Counted from the stretch's first letter, positions 27,993 to 38,562 are shown. The stretch is 64,000 bases of DNA from Alcaligenes faecalis (GCF_009497775.1 NZ_CP031012.1:2604001-2668000); one strand, 5' to 3'. Notes: generated by a model from the sequence alone, not told the origin. A program made the numbers and translations.

Positions 27993-29094
27993 TCCGTCGT
28001 TCAAAATCAGTCATGAAATCGATAAGTGCCTGCACACCCTCCAGCGGCATGGCGTTATAGATCGAAGCGCGCATACCGCCCACGCTCTTGTGCCCTTTCA
28101 GGGAGGTCAAACCCGCTGCCGTGGCCTGTTCCAGGAACAAGGCATCCAGCGACTGATCACGCAAGAGGAACGGTACGTTCATGCGCGAGCGGTAAGCCGG
28201 ATGGATGGTATTGGTGTAGAACTCGGAGGCATCCAGAAAGCCATACAAGGCCTCGGACTTGGCCGCATTACGTGCCTGCATGGCAGCCACACCGCCCTGG
28301 CGTTCCAGCCATTTGAACATCAGGCCGGCCATGTAGATGGAGTACGTAGGCGGCGTGTTGAACATGGACTGCTGCTTTTCGATGTTGGCGTAATTGAACG
28401 CCGACGGGCACAGTTCCATGGCATGGCCCAGCAAGTCCTTGCGTATCATCATCAAGGCAATACCGGACATGCCTGCATTTTTCTGGGCACCTGCGTAAGC
28501 AACCGCCACGCGCGAGAAATCAATCGGGCAGGACAAGATGTTGGAGGACACATCGGCAACGACGGGTACATCCAGCTTGGGAATATCGTTGAACTCCACG
28601 CCACCAATGGTTTCATTGGTGCAGACGTGCAGGTAAGCCGCATCCGAGCGCACATCCCATTGGGAAGGCTCGGGGAACCAGGTCCAGGGCGCCCACTCCT
28701 TGCCCTGATCCTGCCAGGCCTGACCGCTGGTACCGGCAACACGAATGTCACCATAGCGCTGAGCTTCTTCGCAGGACTTGACCGACCAGCTGCCCGAAAG
28801 CACGTAGTCGGCCTTGCCGCTGCCATTGCGCTGGATCAGGTTCATGGGCAACAGGCCGTTCTGGCCCTGTGCCCCACCCTGAACGAACAGCACCGCGAAG
28901 TCATCGGGCACGGACAACAAGCTGCGCAAATCGGCTTCCGCCTCGTCACGCACACCCATATAGTCCTTGCTACGGTGGCTCATTTCCATGATGGACATGC
29001 CGGTGCCGTGCCAATCGGTCATCTCAGCGGCGGCTTGTTCCAGCACTTCCAACGGCAGCATCGACGGGCCTGCCGAAAAATTCCATACACGCAT
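27985..29094 (-). CDS. serC: phosphoserine aminotransferase
   Basis: PLP enzyme of serine and pyridoxine synthesis. It starts [20 protein letters not shown]; the PLP lysine lies in [13 protein letters not shown], and the C-terminal [14 protein letters not shown] is the substrate-binding motif. It has 369 residues. The start codon overlaps the gyrA stop by 1 nt, the common gyrA-serC-pheA order of betaproteobacteria. Confidence 0.97.
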   Translation of the reverse strand: MRVWNFSAGPSMLPLEVLEQAAAEMTDWHGTGMSIMEMSHRSKDYMGVRDEAEADLRSLLSVPDDFAVLFVQGGAQGQNGLLPMNLIQRNGSGKADYVLSGSWSVKSCEEAQRYGDIRVAGTSGQAWQDQGKEWAPWTWFPEPSQWDVRSDAAYLHVCTNETIGGVEFNDIPKLDVPVVADVSSNILSCPIDFSRVAVAYAGAQKNAGMSGIALMMIRKDLLGHAMELCPSAFNYANIEKQQSMFNTPPTYSIYMAGLMFKWLERQGGVAAMQARNAAKSEALYGFLDASEFYTNTIHPAYRSRMNVPFLLRDQSLDALFLEQATAAGLTSLKGHKSVGGMRASIYNAMPLEGVQALIDFMTDFERRNG

Positions 29095-31778
29095 TATTCG
29101 TTTTCCTCGCCGGAAGGGTCCGCCTGGTCTTGGGCGGAATCAGTTTGATTGTTCTGCTCAAGACTTTCTGGCGCTTGACCGTCTTCGGCCAGCTCGGCAT
29201 CGACCTCATCATCGGTCTCCACCACGCGGTACACACCAGAGAGTTCGCTGTCATCATCCACGCTGATCAAGGTCACGCCTTGCGTTGCACGGCCCATCTC
29301 GCGGATTTCAGCCACACGAGTACGGACCAGCACACCAGCGTTGGTAATCAGCATGATTTCGTCAGTTTCGCGGACCAGCACGGCGCCCACAACCTTGCCA
29401 TTACGGGCCGAGGTCTGGATGGCAATCATGCCCTTGGTGCCACGACCGTGACGCGTGTATTCACCAATCGGGGTGCGCTTGCCAAAACCGTTCTCGGTGG
29501 CAGTCAGCACGGATTGGGTTTCGTCTTCGGCAACCAGCAAGGCGATCACGGACTGACCATCTTCCAGCGTCATGCCGCGCACACCACGGGCTGCACGGCC
29601 CATTGGACGTACATCACCTTCGTCAAAGCGCACAGCCTTGCCGGCATCAGAGAACAACATGACGTCGTGCACACCGTCGGTTAGTTGAGCGCCGATCAGG
29701 TAGTCGCCCTCGTCCAGGCCCACGGCAATAATGCCGGCCTTGCGGGGGTTGGAGAAGTCGGACAGCGGGGTCTTCTTGACCGTACCGCGCGAGGTCGCCA
29801 TGAACACGAACTGATCTTCGCTGAATTCCTTGACGGACAGCACCACGTTGATCTTCTCGCCATCTTCCAGAGGGAACATATTGACGATAGGACGGCCGCG
29901 CGAGTTGCGCGAACCTTGTGGCACTTCCCAGACCTTCAGCCAGTACACACGGCCACGGTTGGAGAAGCACAGCAAGTAATCGTGCGTGTTGGCGATGAAC
30001 AGCTTGTCGATCCAGTCGTCCTCTTTCATGGCGGTGGCTTGCTTGCCACGACCACCACGACGCTGGGCTCGGTACTCGGACAGCGGCTGGCTCTTGATAT
30101 AGCCGGTATGCGAGAGCGTCACCACCATATCCATAGGGGTGATCAGGTCTTCGGTATCCAGCTCGGTGGCGTTGTGCTCGATTTGCGAGCGACGAACGTC
30201 CTTGCCGGTCGCCGAGAACTCGTCGCGTACGGCGATCAGTTCGTCACCAATAATGGCAGACACACGAGCCGGGCTGGACAGGATGTCCAGCAAGTCAGCA
30301 ATCTTGTCCATGACCTCGCGGTATTCCTGAACAATTTTGTCCTGCTCCAGGCCGGTCAGGCGTTGCAAGCGCATGTTCAGGATTTCCTGAGCCTGCACTT
30401 CGCTGAGACGATACAGACCTTCCGAGCTCATGCCGAACTCGTCACCCAGATCATCAGGACGGTAAGCCTGACGGCCGCCCACAATGGCGCTGGTGTCGGC
30501 ACGGGCCAACATCTCGCGCACCAGACCGGAATCCCAGGAACGAGCCATCAGCTCGACACGGGCAACCGGTGGCGTTGGAGCGGCTTTGATGATTTCGATG
30601 AACTCATCAATATTAGCCAGGGCCACAGCCAGACCTTCCAGCACATGGCCGCGCTCGCGCGCTTTACGCAGCTGGAATACGGTACGGCGTGTCACCACTT
30701 CACGGCGGTGGCTCAGGAAGTAATCCACCAGCTGTTTCAGGTTGAGCAGACGGGGCTGGCCATCGACCAGTGCCACCATGTTCATCCCGAAGGTTTCTTG
30801 CAGCTGCGTGTTCTTGTAGAGGTTGTTCAGTACAACTTCCGGTACTTCGCCGCGCTTCAGCTCAATGACCAGACGCATGCCGTCCTTGTCGGACTCGTCG
30901 CGAATATCGGAGATACCCTCGATGCGCTTTTCATTAACCAGCTCGGCAATACGTTCTTGCAGCGACTTCTTGTTGACCTGGTAAGGGATGGCGTCGACCA
31001 CAATAGCCTGACGGTTGCCCTTTTCCATGTCTTCAAAGTGTGTGCTGGCGCGCATGATGACGCGACCACGGCCCGTGCGATAGCCTTCGCGCACACCGGA
31101 CATGCCATAAATAATGGCGCCGGTCGGGAAATCGGGGGCCGGGATGTATTCGATCAGTTCATCAACCGTGCACTCGGGGTGGCTCAGGCAGTACAGACAG
31201 CCGTTGACCACTTCAGCCAGGTTATGCGGCGGAATATTGGTAGCCATACCCACGGCAATACCCGAGCTGCCGTTGACCAGCAGGTTGGGCAGACGCGAAG
31301 GCAACAAGGCCGGTTCTTTTTCGCTGCCATCATAGTTAGGCACGAAATCCACGGTTTCCTGGTCGATATCGGCCAGCAGTTCGTGGGCGATCTTGGCCAG
31401 ACGGATTTCGGTGTAACGCATGGCCGCGGCGTTATCCCCGTCGATGGAACCAAAGTTACCTTGTCCGTCGACCAGGGTGTAGCGCATGGAAAAGTCCTGC
31501 GCCAGACGCACGATAGTGTCATAGACGGCAGAGTCACCATGAGGGTGGTACTTACCGATCACATCACCGACGATACGAGCCGACTTCTTATAGGCACGAT
31601 TCCAGTCGTTATTGAGTTCATGCATGGCGAACAGAACACGGCGATGCACGGGCTTCAAACCATCTCGCACGTCGGGAAGAGCACGGCCCACAATCACGCT
31701 CATGGCGTAATCGAGGTAGCTGCGGCGCATCTCCTCTTCAAGCGAAACGGGAAGCGTCTCCTTGGCAAAGGAATCCAT
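29094..31778 (-). CDS. gyrA: DNA gyrase subunit A
   Basis: Type II topoisomerase breakage-reunion subunit. The active-site tyrosine is Tyr122 ([10 protein letters not shown]). The quinolone-resistance region reads [13 protein letters not shown] with Ser83 and Asp87, numbered as in E. coli, so it is wild type. The GyrA box QRRGGRGK and six-bladed pinwheel domain follow. The 894 residues end in an acidic, Gln/Asp/Glu-rich tail, as in E. coli. Confidence 0.98.
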   Translation of the reverse strand: MDSFAKETLPVSLEEEMRRSYLDYAMSVIVGRALPDVRDGLKPVHRRVLFAMHELNNDWNRAYKKSARIVGDVIGKYHPHGDSAVYDTIVRLAQDFSMRYTLVDGQGNFGSIDGDNAAAMRYTEIRLAKIAHELLADIDQETVDFVPNYDGSEKEPALLPSRLPNLLVNGSSGIAVGMATNIPPHNLAEVVNGCLYCLSHPECTVDELIEYIPAPDFPTGAIIYGMSGVREGYRTGRGRVIMRASTHFEDMEKGNRQAIVVDAIPYQVNKKSLQERIAELVNEKRIEGISDIRDESDKDGMRLVIELKRGEVPEVVLNNLYKNTQLQETFGMNMVALVDGQPRLLNLKQLVDYFLSHRREVVTRRTVFQLRKARERGHVLEGLAVALANIDEFIEIIKAAPTPPVARVELMARSWDSGLVREMLARADTSAIVGGRQAYRPDDLGDEFGMSSEGLYRLSEVQAQEILNMRLQRLTGLEQDKIVQEYREVMDKIADLLDILSSPARVSAIIGDELIAVRDEFSATGKDVRRSQIEHNATELDTEDLITPMDMVVTLSHTGYIKSQPLSEYRAQRRGGRGKQATAMKEDDWIDKLFIANTHDYLLCFSNRGRVYWLKVWEVPQGSRNSRGRPIVNMFPLEDGEKINVVLSVKEFSEDQFVFMATSRGTVKKTPLSDFSNPRKAGIIAVGLDEGDYLIGAQLTDGVHDVMLFSDAGKAVRFDEGDVRPMGRAARGVRGMTLEDGQSVIALLVAEDETQSVLTATENGFGKRTPIGEYTRHGRGTKGMIAIQTSARNGKVVGAVLVRETDEIMLITNAGVLVRTRVAEIREMGRATQGVTLISVDDDSELSGVYRVVETDDEVDAELAEDGQAPESLEQNNQTDSAQDQADPSGEENE

Positions 31779-32218
31779 AGGTCAATTCTTTATAGATATG
31801 GGTTAAGCAGTAAGCCAGCCGTAAACGGACAAGAGGAAATTCTAGCACTTTCACATAGAGGGACGCAGCGTAGGGAGGCGACAAGGCGGGCGATATGTGA
31901 TTGAAACGGTCGATTCGTCAAAAATCCATCGTCCACTAATCGTATCGATGATGGATTCAAGAAGCTGCCCCACCCTCTTCCTGTTGCCTAAAACCAACAA
32001 TATCAGGAAAGAACAAGGCTAATTCCACGCATCTTCACGAATCGTTCCCTGTCCCCCTCACGCATGCGGCCGAAATGTCTTAAGATTCGACCTAACACGC
32101 ATGAAACCCAGCGCAAGCAAGTCTTTGTTCCGTTCAAAGGATTGCTATACTGGTTCCGTTAATCAGCGGCAGGGGTTCGCTGCGGTCACTTAACAGCATC
32201 AGCTCAACGAGGAGAAAT
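31779..32218. other. divergent promoter region gyrA / ompA
   Basis: 440 nt without a credible gene. It must hold the gyrA promoter (minus strand) and the ompA-like promoter. For the latter, TATACT at 32146-32151 with TTGTTC 15 nt upstream is a weak candidate, leaving a leader of about 65 nt that ends in the strong AGGAG site before the ATG. A CCATC...GATGG imperfect inverted repeat lies near 31928-31955. Confidence 0.5.
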
Positions 32219-32815
32219 ATGAACAAACCCTCCAAAATCGCACTTGTACTCGCCATTGCCGCCGCATCGGCCACTAGTGCAGTTTCCGCACAAGAGTCCG
32301 GCGAAGTTAACAACTGGCGCAATCCGTTCGGCGACGTTTGGAAAAACGGCACCAACGAACTGTGCTGGCGCAACAACTTCTGGACACCTGCTACAGGTAT
32401 TCCAGGTTGTGACGGTGTGCCCGTTGCCCAAGCCCCCGAAGCTCCTGTCGTCGCTCCTACCGTCACTAAAGTGACTCTGAACGCTGACACTTTCTTCGAC
32501 TTCGACAAATCCACCATCAAGCCAGAAGGCCGCCAGGTTCTGGATCAAGTGGCTGACACCGTTCAGTCCATCGATCTGGAAACTCTGATCGCTACCGGTC
32601 ACACTGACTCGATCGGCGCTGAAGCTTACAACCAGAAGCTGTCCGAGCGTCGCGCCAATGCTGTTAAAGCATACTTGGTCAACAAAGGCGTACCTGCTGA
32701 CCGTATCTACACCGAAGGCAAGGGCGAAGCTCAGCCCGTGGCGTCCAACAAGACCCGCGAAGGCCGTGCTCAAAACCGTCGCGTAGAAATCGAAATCGTG
32801 GGCAACCGCAAGTAA
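32219..32815 (+). CDS. OmpA-family outer membrane/peptidoglycan-binding protein
   Basis: A 198-residue precursor with a signal peptide cut after AVSA (residue 24), a short unique N-terminal part containing two cysteines (CWRNNFW and PGCDG), a Pro/Ala-rich linker, then an OmpA C-terminal domain (FFDFDKSTIKPEGRQVL; TGHTDSIGAEAYNQKLSERRA). The domain binds diaminopimelate in peptidoglycan. There is no 8-stranded barrel, so it resembles the short OmpA proteins of Bordetella and relatives. Strong AGGAG site at 6 nt; likely highly expressed. Confidence 0.93.
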   Translation: MNKPSKIALVLAIAAASATSAVSAQESGEVNNWRNPFGDVWKNGTNELCWRNNFWTPATGIPGCDGVPVAQAPEAPVVAPTVTKVTLNADTFFDFDKSTIKPEGRQVLDQVADTVQSIDLETLIATGHTDSIGAEAYNQKLSERRANAVKAYLVNKGVPADRIYTEGKGEAQPVASNKTREGRAQNRRVEIEIVGNRK

Positions 32816-32856
32816 TTCTTGCTGCATCACGTATTTCTGTAGCTAAGGCTACAATT

Positions 32857-32889
32857 AAGGCTCCGCTTTTGCGGGGCCTTAATTTTTTT
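32857..32889 (+). terminator. terminator of the ompA-like gene
   Basis: An AAGGCTCCGC/GCGGGGCCTT stem around TTTT is followed by AA and seven T residues, 41 nt past the stop and just before ubiG. Confidence 0.9.
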
Positions 32890-32898
32890 GGATGAGCC

Positions 32899-33621
32899 AT
32901 GACCGCTTCCACCGTCACTAACGTCAATGTCGATCCCGCAGAGATCGATAAATTCAGTGCACTGGCATCCCGCTGGTGGGACCCAGACAGCGAGTTCAAA
33001 CCGCTGCACGCCATCAACCCTTTGCGTCTGGACTGGATTCTGTCCTACACCGGCTCCCTGGCGGGCAAGCAGGTATTGGACGTCGGTTGTGGTGGCGGCA
33101 TTCTGTCTGAAAGCCTGGCTCAGTCCGGCGCCGACGTCACCGGCATTGATCTGGCCGAGCGCTCCTTGAAAATTGCCCGCTTGCACAGCCTGGAATCGGG
33201 CGTGCCGGTCAAATACGAAATGATCAGCGCCGAAGACATGGCCGATCAGCACCCTGGTCGTTTTGATGTGGTCACCTGCATGGAAATGCTGGAACACGTC
33301 CCCGATCCGGGCTCCATCATTGCGGCCTGCGCCAAGCTGGTCAAACCCGGTGGCTGGGTCTTTTTCTCGACCCTGAACCGCAATCCCAAATCTTTTTTGT
33401 TTGCCATTGTGGGCGCCGAGTATCTCTTGCGTCTGATCCCCAAGGGCACTCACAGCTATGAAGGTTTTATCAAACCCAGCGAGCTGATTTCCTCGGCCCG
33501 TCGCAGTGGTCTGGATGCCCTGGCCCTGAAGGGTCTGGAATACAACCCGATTACCGAGCACTATCGCCTGTCCGGCGACACCTCCGTCAACTACCTGCTG
33601 GCCAGCCGCCGCCAGAGCTAA
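32899..33621 (+). CDS. ubiG: ubiquinone biosynthesis O-methyltransferase UbiG
   Basis: SAM-dependent methyltransferase for both O-methylation steps of ubiquinone synthesis. The N-terminal [21 protein letters not shown] (given in part: [13 protein letters not shown]) and the SAM motif [13 protein letters not shown] are diagnostic, followed by [11 protein letters not shown]. It has 240 residues. The 3' end is 6 nt from gph, its usual partner in Proteobacteria. Confidence 0.97.
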   Translation: MTASTVTNVNVDPAEIDKFSALASRWWDPDSEFKPLHAINPLRLDWILSYTGSLAGKQVLDVGCGGGILSESLAQSGADVTGIDLAERSLKIARLHSLESGVPVKYEMISAEDMADQHPGRFDVVTCMEMLEHVPDPGSIIAACAKLVKPGGWVFFSTLNRNPKSFLFAIVGAEYLLRLIPKGTHSYEGFIKPSELISSARRSGLDALALKGLEYNPITEHYRLSGDTSVNYLLASRRQS

Positions 33622-33627
33622 GCCCTC

Positions 33628-34320
33628 ATGAATAAACTGGTTCTATTCGATTTTGACGGCACCTTGGCCGACTCTGCTCCGGATCTGGCTGCTACGGCCA
33701 ATCGCATGCGTCAGGCCCGTGGTCTGCCCGATCTGCCTTATGAAGCTCTGCGCCCCTACGCCTCTCATGGCGCGCGTGGCCTGATCAAGGTGGCTCTGGA
33801 TATCAATACCGATCACCCTGAATACGCACAACTGCGGGCACACTTCCTGCAGGACTACAACGACCACATGACGGAACTGACCCATTTGTTTGAAGGCGTG
33901 GCTCCTATGCTCAAACAGCTGGAACAGGCGGGCTATACCTGGGGGATTGTTACCAACAAGCTGGAATATCTGGCTTTGCCCCTGATACGTCATCTGGGAC
34001 TGGAAGCAGGCTGTGCCGTCACTGTCGGTGGCGATACCACACCGCACACCAAACCCCACCCTGCCCCCTTGCTGCATGCCGCCAAGCAAACCGGCTTTGC
34101 TCCCAAGGACTGCCTGTATGTAGGCGACGACCTGCGCGATATTCAGGCCGGTCAGGCTGCGGGTATGGCCACCATGATCGCGGCCTACGGCTATTGTGCC
34201 CAGGACGATAGCCTGAGCAACTGGCAGGCCGATCTGACGGTGCATCACGCTTCAGATATCTGGGAAGGCGTACAACGCTGGGCTAACGACCAGCTCCGCC
34301 CCTCTCCACTGGCCTGCTAA
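33628..34320 (+). CDS. gph: phosphoglycolate phosphatase
   Basis: HAD-superfamily phosphatase that removes 2-phosphoglycolate formed during DNA repair. HAD motif I reads LFDFDGTLADSAPDL, motif II VTNK, and motif III/IV YVGDDLRDIQAGQAAG. It has 230 residues. Co-transcribed with ubiG; paralogous MupP-type N-acetylmuramate-6-phosphatase activity cannot be excluded, since ubiG-linked copies in pseudomonads have that role. Confidence 0.9.
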   Translation: MNKLVLFDFDGTLADSAPDLAATANRMRQARGLPDLPYEALRPYASHGARGLIKVALDINTDHPEYAQLRAHFLQDYNDHMTELTHLFEGVAPMLKQLEQAGYTWGIVTNKLEYLALPLIRHLGLEAGCAVTVGGDTTPHTKPHPAPLLHAAKQTGFAPKDCLYVGDDLRDIQAGQAAGMATMIAAYGYCAQDDSLSNWQADLTVHHASDIWEGVQRWANDQLRPSPLAC

Positions 34321-34326
34321 ACAGGC

Positions 34327-35193
34327 CTAAGGCAGCAGCTCCGACAGGCGCTGCTGCATCCACACTGCCGCAGGCGGCAAAGTCTGCCCCTGCCGCCACA
34401 GCATCCGCACAGGCAAAGGCGGCAACACCATCTCCCGACAATGCAACTGCGCCAGCTTGTTGCGCAGGTTCTCATACTCCGCAATATTCAGCGGCAAGAT
34501 CGCCCAGCCCAGACTATCGGCCACCATATCGGCAATCACATAAAAGCTGTCTGAACGCCACACACTGGGGCTGACAACCGTCTGCTCTGTCCCTTCGATA
34601 TGAATCAGCAACTGCCGATGTGCCGTCAGTTCTTTACGGCTGACCTGATTCTGGCTGGCAAGCTGGTGCGTACGCGCCACACAAATCGCCTGGGGCACAG
34701 CGCCGATGTAACTTTGCGCAAAAGACGTGGCATCAGCGCCACGATCAAACTGAAAAGCCACATCCGAGCGGCCCTCCAGGATGTAATCCATCACCTCGGA
34801 AGCGGTCCCGTTCCAGATCGTCAATTCCACAGCAGGCCAACGCTCGGCCAACTCTTTGAGCAACAGACGTAAAGGCTCTTGAGGCAAAGCCTCATCCAGA
34901 GCAATTTCCAGCCGGGTCGGCTGCCCTTGGGAGAAATCCAGCGCCCGACGATTCAGCACGTCCACCTGGCGCAACAGTGCCTTGGCTTCCAGCAGCATGA
35001 TCTCGCCCGGCACGGTCAGGCTCAAGGTTCGCCGCGAACGATCAAACAGCTCCAGATTTAGATCCGCTTCCAGCAGGGAAATCGAGGTGCTGACAGCCGA
35101 CTGCACCTTGCCCAGCTCTTTTGCGGCCTGCGTCATGGAGCCGATTTCTGCCACGGCGACAAAGTGTCGAATACGTTCCAGTGTCCAATCCAT
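34327..35193 (-). CDS. LysR-family transcriptional regulator
   Basis: A 288-residue regulator. The N-terminal winged helix reads FVAVAEIGSMTQAAKELGKVQSAVS; a periplasmic-binding-like effector domain follows. It is divergent from the DHA2 efflux gene with 84 nt between starts. The shared region has an ATCTAT/ATAGAT inverted repeat close to this gene, a plausible autoregulatory site. It probably controls the adjacent transporter; the inducer is unknown. Confidence 0.9.
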   Translation of the reverse strand: MDWTLERIRHFVAVAEIGSMTQAAKELGKVQSAVSTSISLLEADLNLELFDRSRRTLSLTVPGEIMLLEAKALLRQVDVLNRRALDFSQGQPTRLEIALDEALPQEPLRLLLKELAERWPAVELTIWNGTASEVMDYILEGRSDVAFQFDRGADATSFAQSYIGAVPQAICVARTHQLASQNQVSRKELTAHRQLLIHIEGTEQTVVSPSVWRSDSFYVIADMVADSLGWAILPLNIAEYENLRNKLAQLHCREMVLPPLPVRMLWRQGQTLPPAAVWMQQRLSELLP

Positions 35194-35277
35194 TTATCTA
35201 TCTTATAGATGCTAATTAACTTTGTCTGTTGATAATATTGATAGATCATAAGGGCTTTCCTACCCTTCTGGTTTTTT

Positions 35278-36813
35278 ATGCTGCACAGCTCGATTACCCA
35301 TCAAGCCCAAACTGCTCCCCTGTCTCCAAGCCGTCGCTGGTTGATCCTGGCGATTGTGTCGGCAGCCCTTCTACTGATCGTGGTGGACATGACGGTGCTC
35401 TACACCGCCCTGCCACGCTTGACGCATGATCTGCAGGCTTCGGCCTCGGACAAGCTGTGGATCATCAACAGCTACGCCCTGGTCGTCTCCGGACTGCTCC
35501 TGGGCATGGGCACCCTGGGCGATCGCCTGGGCCACAAGCGCCTGTTCCTGTCCGGCCTGGCCATGTTTGGTCTGGCCTCGATCGCAGCCGCCTACTCCCC
35601 GAACCCAACGGCCTTGATCGCCGCCCGCGCCTTTCTGGGTGTGGCCGCAGCCATGATGATGCCCGCCACCTTGTCGCTGATCCGCATCACCTTTCACGAT
35701 GAGCGCGAACGTGCCGTAGCCTTCGGTGTCTGGTCTTCGATTGCTTCGGGCGGTGCCGCTTTTGGCCCTGTCCTGGGTGGCTTCTTGCTGGAGCATTTCT
35801 GGTGGGGATCGGTCTTTCTGATCAACGTGCCTATCGTGCTGATCGCACTGCCTATGGGCTGGATGCTGGTGCCCCGCTCCACGCCGGATGCCTCCCGTCC
35901 CTGGGATATCAAAGGCTCCTTGCTGATCATGGTGGGGCTGGTAGCCAGCACCCTGGCCATCAAGGAAATGGGCAAGCTGCACACGGACTGGACCCTGACC
36001 ACTGCCGCCTTGCTGGTCGGCATCCTGTTTCTAGGCTGGTTTGTCCGTCAACAAAACCGCAGCCCTTTCCCTTTGCTGGACTTTGCCCTGTTCAAGGATG
36101 CCACCCTAAGCACCGCCGTGCTCGCGGCCTTGACCGCCTCGGCTGCCTTGATCGGTATGGAACTGGTGTTCAGCCAACGCCTGCAATTGGTACTGGGTTT
36201 CTCACCACTGGAAGCGGGTTTGGCCATTATTCCCTTGCCGCTGGCTGCTTTTATGGCGGGCCCGCTGGCCGGGCGTCTGCTGGTCGTGATCGGCAGCAAG
36301 CGACTGCTGATTGGTGCCTTGAGCCTGGCCGGCACGGGCATGGCCGCTTACCTGCTGTGGCATAACAGTGCACAGCCTTTGCAAGTGATCAGCCTGGTCA
36401 TGCTGGGCCTGGGGATTGGTGCCGCCATGACAGCCGCTTCCAGCACCATCATGCAAAGCGTGCCACCTTCGCGCGCCGGTATGGTGGCCTCGGTCGAGGA
36501 AATGTCTTACGAGCTGGGTGGTGCGCTGGGCGTGACCATTATGGGTAGCCTGCTGTCCTTCGTGTACAGCGCCAGCCTGATCTTGCCGCAGGAATTAAGT
36601 GATCACGCCCTGGCCTACGACAGCCTGGATCAAGCCTTGTTGATGGCAGAAACCATGCCGCAGAATCTGGCCCTGACCCTAAGTGAGCTGGCCCGAGACT
36701 CTTTTGATAAAGGCTATGTGGCGGTACTGGCCAGTTGTACGGCCTTGCTGGTGATGGCGGCCTTGGCTGTCTGGTACTTCCAGCGCAATAACAGCCATCA
36801 GAAAGCCCATTAA
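35278..36813 (+). CDS. DHA2-family MFS drug efflux transporter (QacA/SmvA-like)
   Basis: Proton-driven exporter with 14 predicted membrane spans in 511 residues. Motif A reads GTLGDRLGHKRLFL, and the N-terminal VVDMTVLYTALPRLTHDL carries the acidic residue of motif D1 typical of SmvA/QacA cation exporters. Likely substrates are quaternary ammonium compounds, dyes or biguanides; this is by family only. The stop overlaps the fdxA 3' end by 4 nt tail to tail. Confidence 0.92.
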   Translation: MLHSSITHQAQTAPLSPSRRWLILAIVSAALLLIVVDMTVLYTALPRLTHDLQASASDKLWIINSYALVVSGLLLGMGTLGDRLGHKRLFLSGLAMFGLASIAAAYSPNPTALIAARAFLGVAAAMMMPATLSLIRITFHDERERAVAFGVWSSIASGGAAFGPVLGGFLLEHFWWGSVFLINVPIVLIALPMGWMLVPRSTPDASRPWDIKGSLLIMVGLVASTLAIKEMGKLHTDWTLTTAALLVGILFLGWFVRQQNRSPFPLLDFALFKDATLSTAVLAALTASAALIGMELVFSQRLQLVLGFSPLEAGLAIIPLPLAAFMAGPLAGRLLVVIGSKRLLIGALSLAGTGMAAYLLWHNSAQPLQVISLVMLGLGIGAAMTAASSTIMQSVPPSRAGMVASVEEMSYELGGALGVTIMGSLLSFVYSASLILPQELSDHALAYDSLDQALLMAETMPQNLALTLSELARDSFDKGYVAVLASCTALLVMAALAVWYFQRNNSHQKAH

Positions 36814-37142
36814 TCTTTCTTCAAGAGCGCCAACTTGTCGGTCTGAGTCGCCCAGTACTCATGATCCGGCAAGGGCGCTTTTTGTTGACTGATACGCTTC
36901 CAGGCCGGGTCCTCGCTCAGGGTCCGGTTCAGCTCCACATAGACCTGCTGCTCGGGCGTCACATCCTGATCACTGACAATCGCCCCCACCGGGCACTCGG
37001 CCACGCAGATCGAGCAATCAATGCACTCGTCAGGGTGAATGACCAGGAAATTCGGGCCTTCAAAAAAACAATCCATGGGACACACCGTCACACAATCGGT
37101 GTACTTGCACTGGATACAGGCTTCCGTCACTACGTAGGTCAT
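36810..37142 (-). CDS. fdxA: ferredoxin FdxA (7Fe/8Fe type)
   Basis: A 110-residue electron carrier with two cluster blocks: CIQCKYTDCVTVCPMDC at residues 9-25, and CIDCSICVAECPVGA from residue 40. The long C-terminal tail after the second block marks the FdxA group (Azotobacter FdI-like) rather than short 2[4Fe-4S] ferredoxins. Redox partners are not identifiable here. Confidence 0.95.
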   Translation of the reverse strand: MTYVVTEACIQCKYTDCVTVCPMDCFFEGPNFLVIHPDECIDCSICVAECPVGAIVSDQDVTPEQQVYVELNRTLSEDPAWKRISQQKAPLPDHEYWATQTDKLALLKKD

Positions 37143-37168
37143 GAAACAGCTACTTCAACAAATAAAGA

Positions 37169-37227
37169 CGGGGCATAGCATAACAGCTGAACATGAATAT
37201 CATGTGATCGCTGTCGGCTATGCCCCG
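37169..37227 (-). terminator. long composite hairpin, probable terminator of the choloylglycine hydrolase-like gene
   Basis: CGGGGCATAGC (37169-37179) and GCTATGCCCCG (37217-37227) are perfect 11-nt complements. Inside lie two further stems, ACAGC/GCTGT and ACATGA/TCATGT, making a nearly continuous 22-bp rod. On the minus strand it is followed by TCTTTATTTG. It lies 50 nt after the hydrolase stop and 27 nt upstream of fdxA, so it may also affect the fdxA promoter. Confidence 0.6.
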
Positions 37228-37277
37228 AATAGCTCACCTGGAGTCAGGCTTGCCCCAGGTGGCTTACGCCGCCACGC

Positions 37278-38351
37278 TTAAATAGCAGGTGGCTTCACTG
37301 GCAAGAAGTGGAAAGGCTTGGAGGGTTTGAAGTGCTCCAGCACCTCGCCCATATAAACCGTGCTTTGCTCTGGCCCCAGTTCCAGTTTCATGACCTTGCC
37401 CGTTTCAGCCGAAAAATCGACCTTCTTCATATCCAGCCAGAAAGCGCCGGGCGACAGAACCGAATCAAAGTAGTACAGACTACGCTGATGGTCGAACACA
37501 GTACGCCAGCGGGTTGAGGAGTTGTTAGGCTGATCAGGCACTGTCATACCGTAAGGTGTAGACGCATTGCGAATCACGCTCAGCACACTGGCCACCGCCT
37601 TGTCATCACTAAGATTGCGCGGCACCGCATTGATGTAGAAAGAAGCACGTGCAAAACGGTCTGCCGCACGGCTCGTCCCTGGCAACATATTCAATCCACC
37701 CACATCCTGCCAGTAGTCCTTGATGGCCAACTGCTGATCGTAGGTAGGTGAGTTCGTCATCACCTGATATTTGCGGTTGTGGTGGATGTGCTGCTTGCCA
37801 TCGATGTACTCAATAATGGCGCTGTCCCCGGACGCATCCGACATGGCCATATGCAGCGTTGCCAGACGCTCCTCGTCCGGCATCTTGTCTGTCAGCACGA
37901 CAAAGGGGTTCTTTTCCAGTGCCTCTACCGCTTCAGCCACCGTTGCGAAATTGTCCAGTACATACTGTCCCCACAAGGACAGACTCAGGGTCTTGTCACC
38001 TTTTTTCGGAGTGGGAAACTGCGACTCGGGCAACCACAAAAGGTTGACGTTCAAACCCTTTTCATTCGCACCATCTGTCGAGGCAATGTCATAGCCCGAG
38101 GCAATGACGCTGCCATACTTCGAGGTCCATTCCATCGCGGTAGGGCCTGTTTCACCATTCCGTTTTTCGCCACGCGGAAAAATCCAGAGATTCGTTTCGA
38201 CATCCCTTTTCCAATCCATGGAACGACCGGTAATCACCTGACCGTTATCACCCAGAAAAACAGCTCGGGTACACGCCTGAGAGGCCGCAGGCACCAAAGC
38301 CAGCCCAACTGCACACGCCAGCAAAGTACGACGACATTTTTTTAGCAACAT
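37278..38351 (-). CDS. exported linear-amide C-N hydrolase (choloylglycine hydrolase / penicillin V acylase family)
   Basis: Ntn hydrolase. The signal peptide ends AASQA, and the following Cys27 (CTRAVF) becomes the N-terminal nucleophile on cleavage. GRSMDWKRD gives the conserved Arg and Asp, and NEKGLNVNLLW and MTNSPTY are typical. Gram-negative periplasmic members hydrolyse penicillin V and long-chain N-acyl-homoserine lactones; bile salts are less likely. The 357-residue length is normal. It is divergent from the TonB receptor gene. Confidence 0.9.
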   Translation of the reverse strand: MLLKKCRRTLLACAVGLALVPAASQACTRAVFLGDNGQVITGRSMDWKRDVETNLWIFPRGEKRNGETGPTAMEWTSKYGSVIASGYDIASTDGANEKGLNVNLLWLPESQFPTPKKGDKTLSLSLWGQYVLDNFATVAEAVEALEKNPFVVLTDKMPDEERLATLHMAMSDASGDSAIIEYIDGKQHIHHNRKYQVMTNSPTYDQQLAIKDYWQDVGGLNMLPGTSRAADRFARASFYINAVPRNLSDDKAVASVLSVIRNASTPYGMTVPDQPNNSSTRWRTVFDHQRSLYYFDSVLSPGAFWLDMKKVDFSAETGKVMKLELGPEQSTVYMGEVLEHFKPSKPFHFLPVKPPAI

Positions 38352-38543
38352 CTTTCTCTCCAGAGACGGCTAGCCGCCCAATCAATGAAACAAAAAAACC
38401 GACTGCTTTCACAGCCGATACATTGGACACGGGTGTAACAAAAACAGGATTAAGGCAGCGCGTCAAGCCAAGTGACATCTTGTGGTGCAAGACCTACAGA
38501 TACATGAAAAAGAGCCCTCTTAATTTGAGAATCAGGCCGATTA

Positions 38544-38562
38544 GATAATAATAACTGTTCTC
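38544..38562 (+). promoter_or_regulatory. Fur box upstream of the TonB-dependent receptor
   Basis: GATAATAATAACTGTTCTC matches the 19-bp consensus GATAATGATAATCATTATC at 14 positions, with the first hexamer perfect. It lies 25 nt before the receptor start codon, overlapping the likely promoter, and predicts iron repression. Confidence 0.65.

Noticed and set aside
29685..31904. A 739-residue plus-strand open frame over gyrA
   Set aside because: It is the complement of a highly conserved gene with strong codon bias; its His/Gln/Gly/Val-rich content is typical of an antisense shadow.
37169..37227. Hairpin as a MITE insertion
   Set aside because: No direct repeat of target DNA is visible at its ends and no second copy occurs in the window; a T-rich tail favours a terminator.
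37278..38351. Amidase as a lipoprotein with Cys27 as the lipidated residue
   Set aside because: The residues before Cys27 (SQA) do not make a lipobox, while the Cys-Thr-Arg start and downstream motifs are those of Ntn hydrolases.
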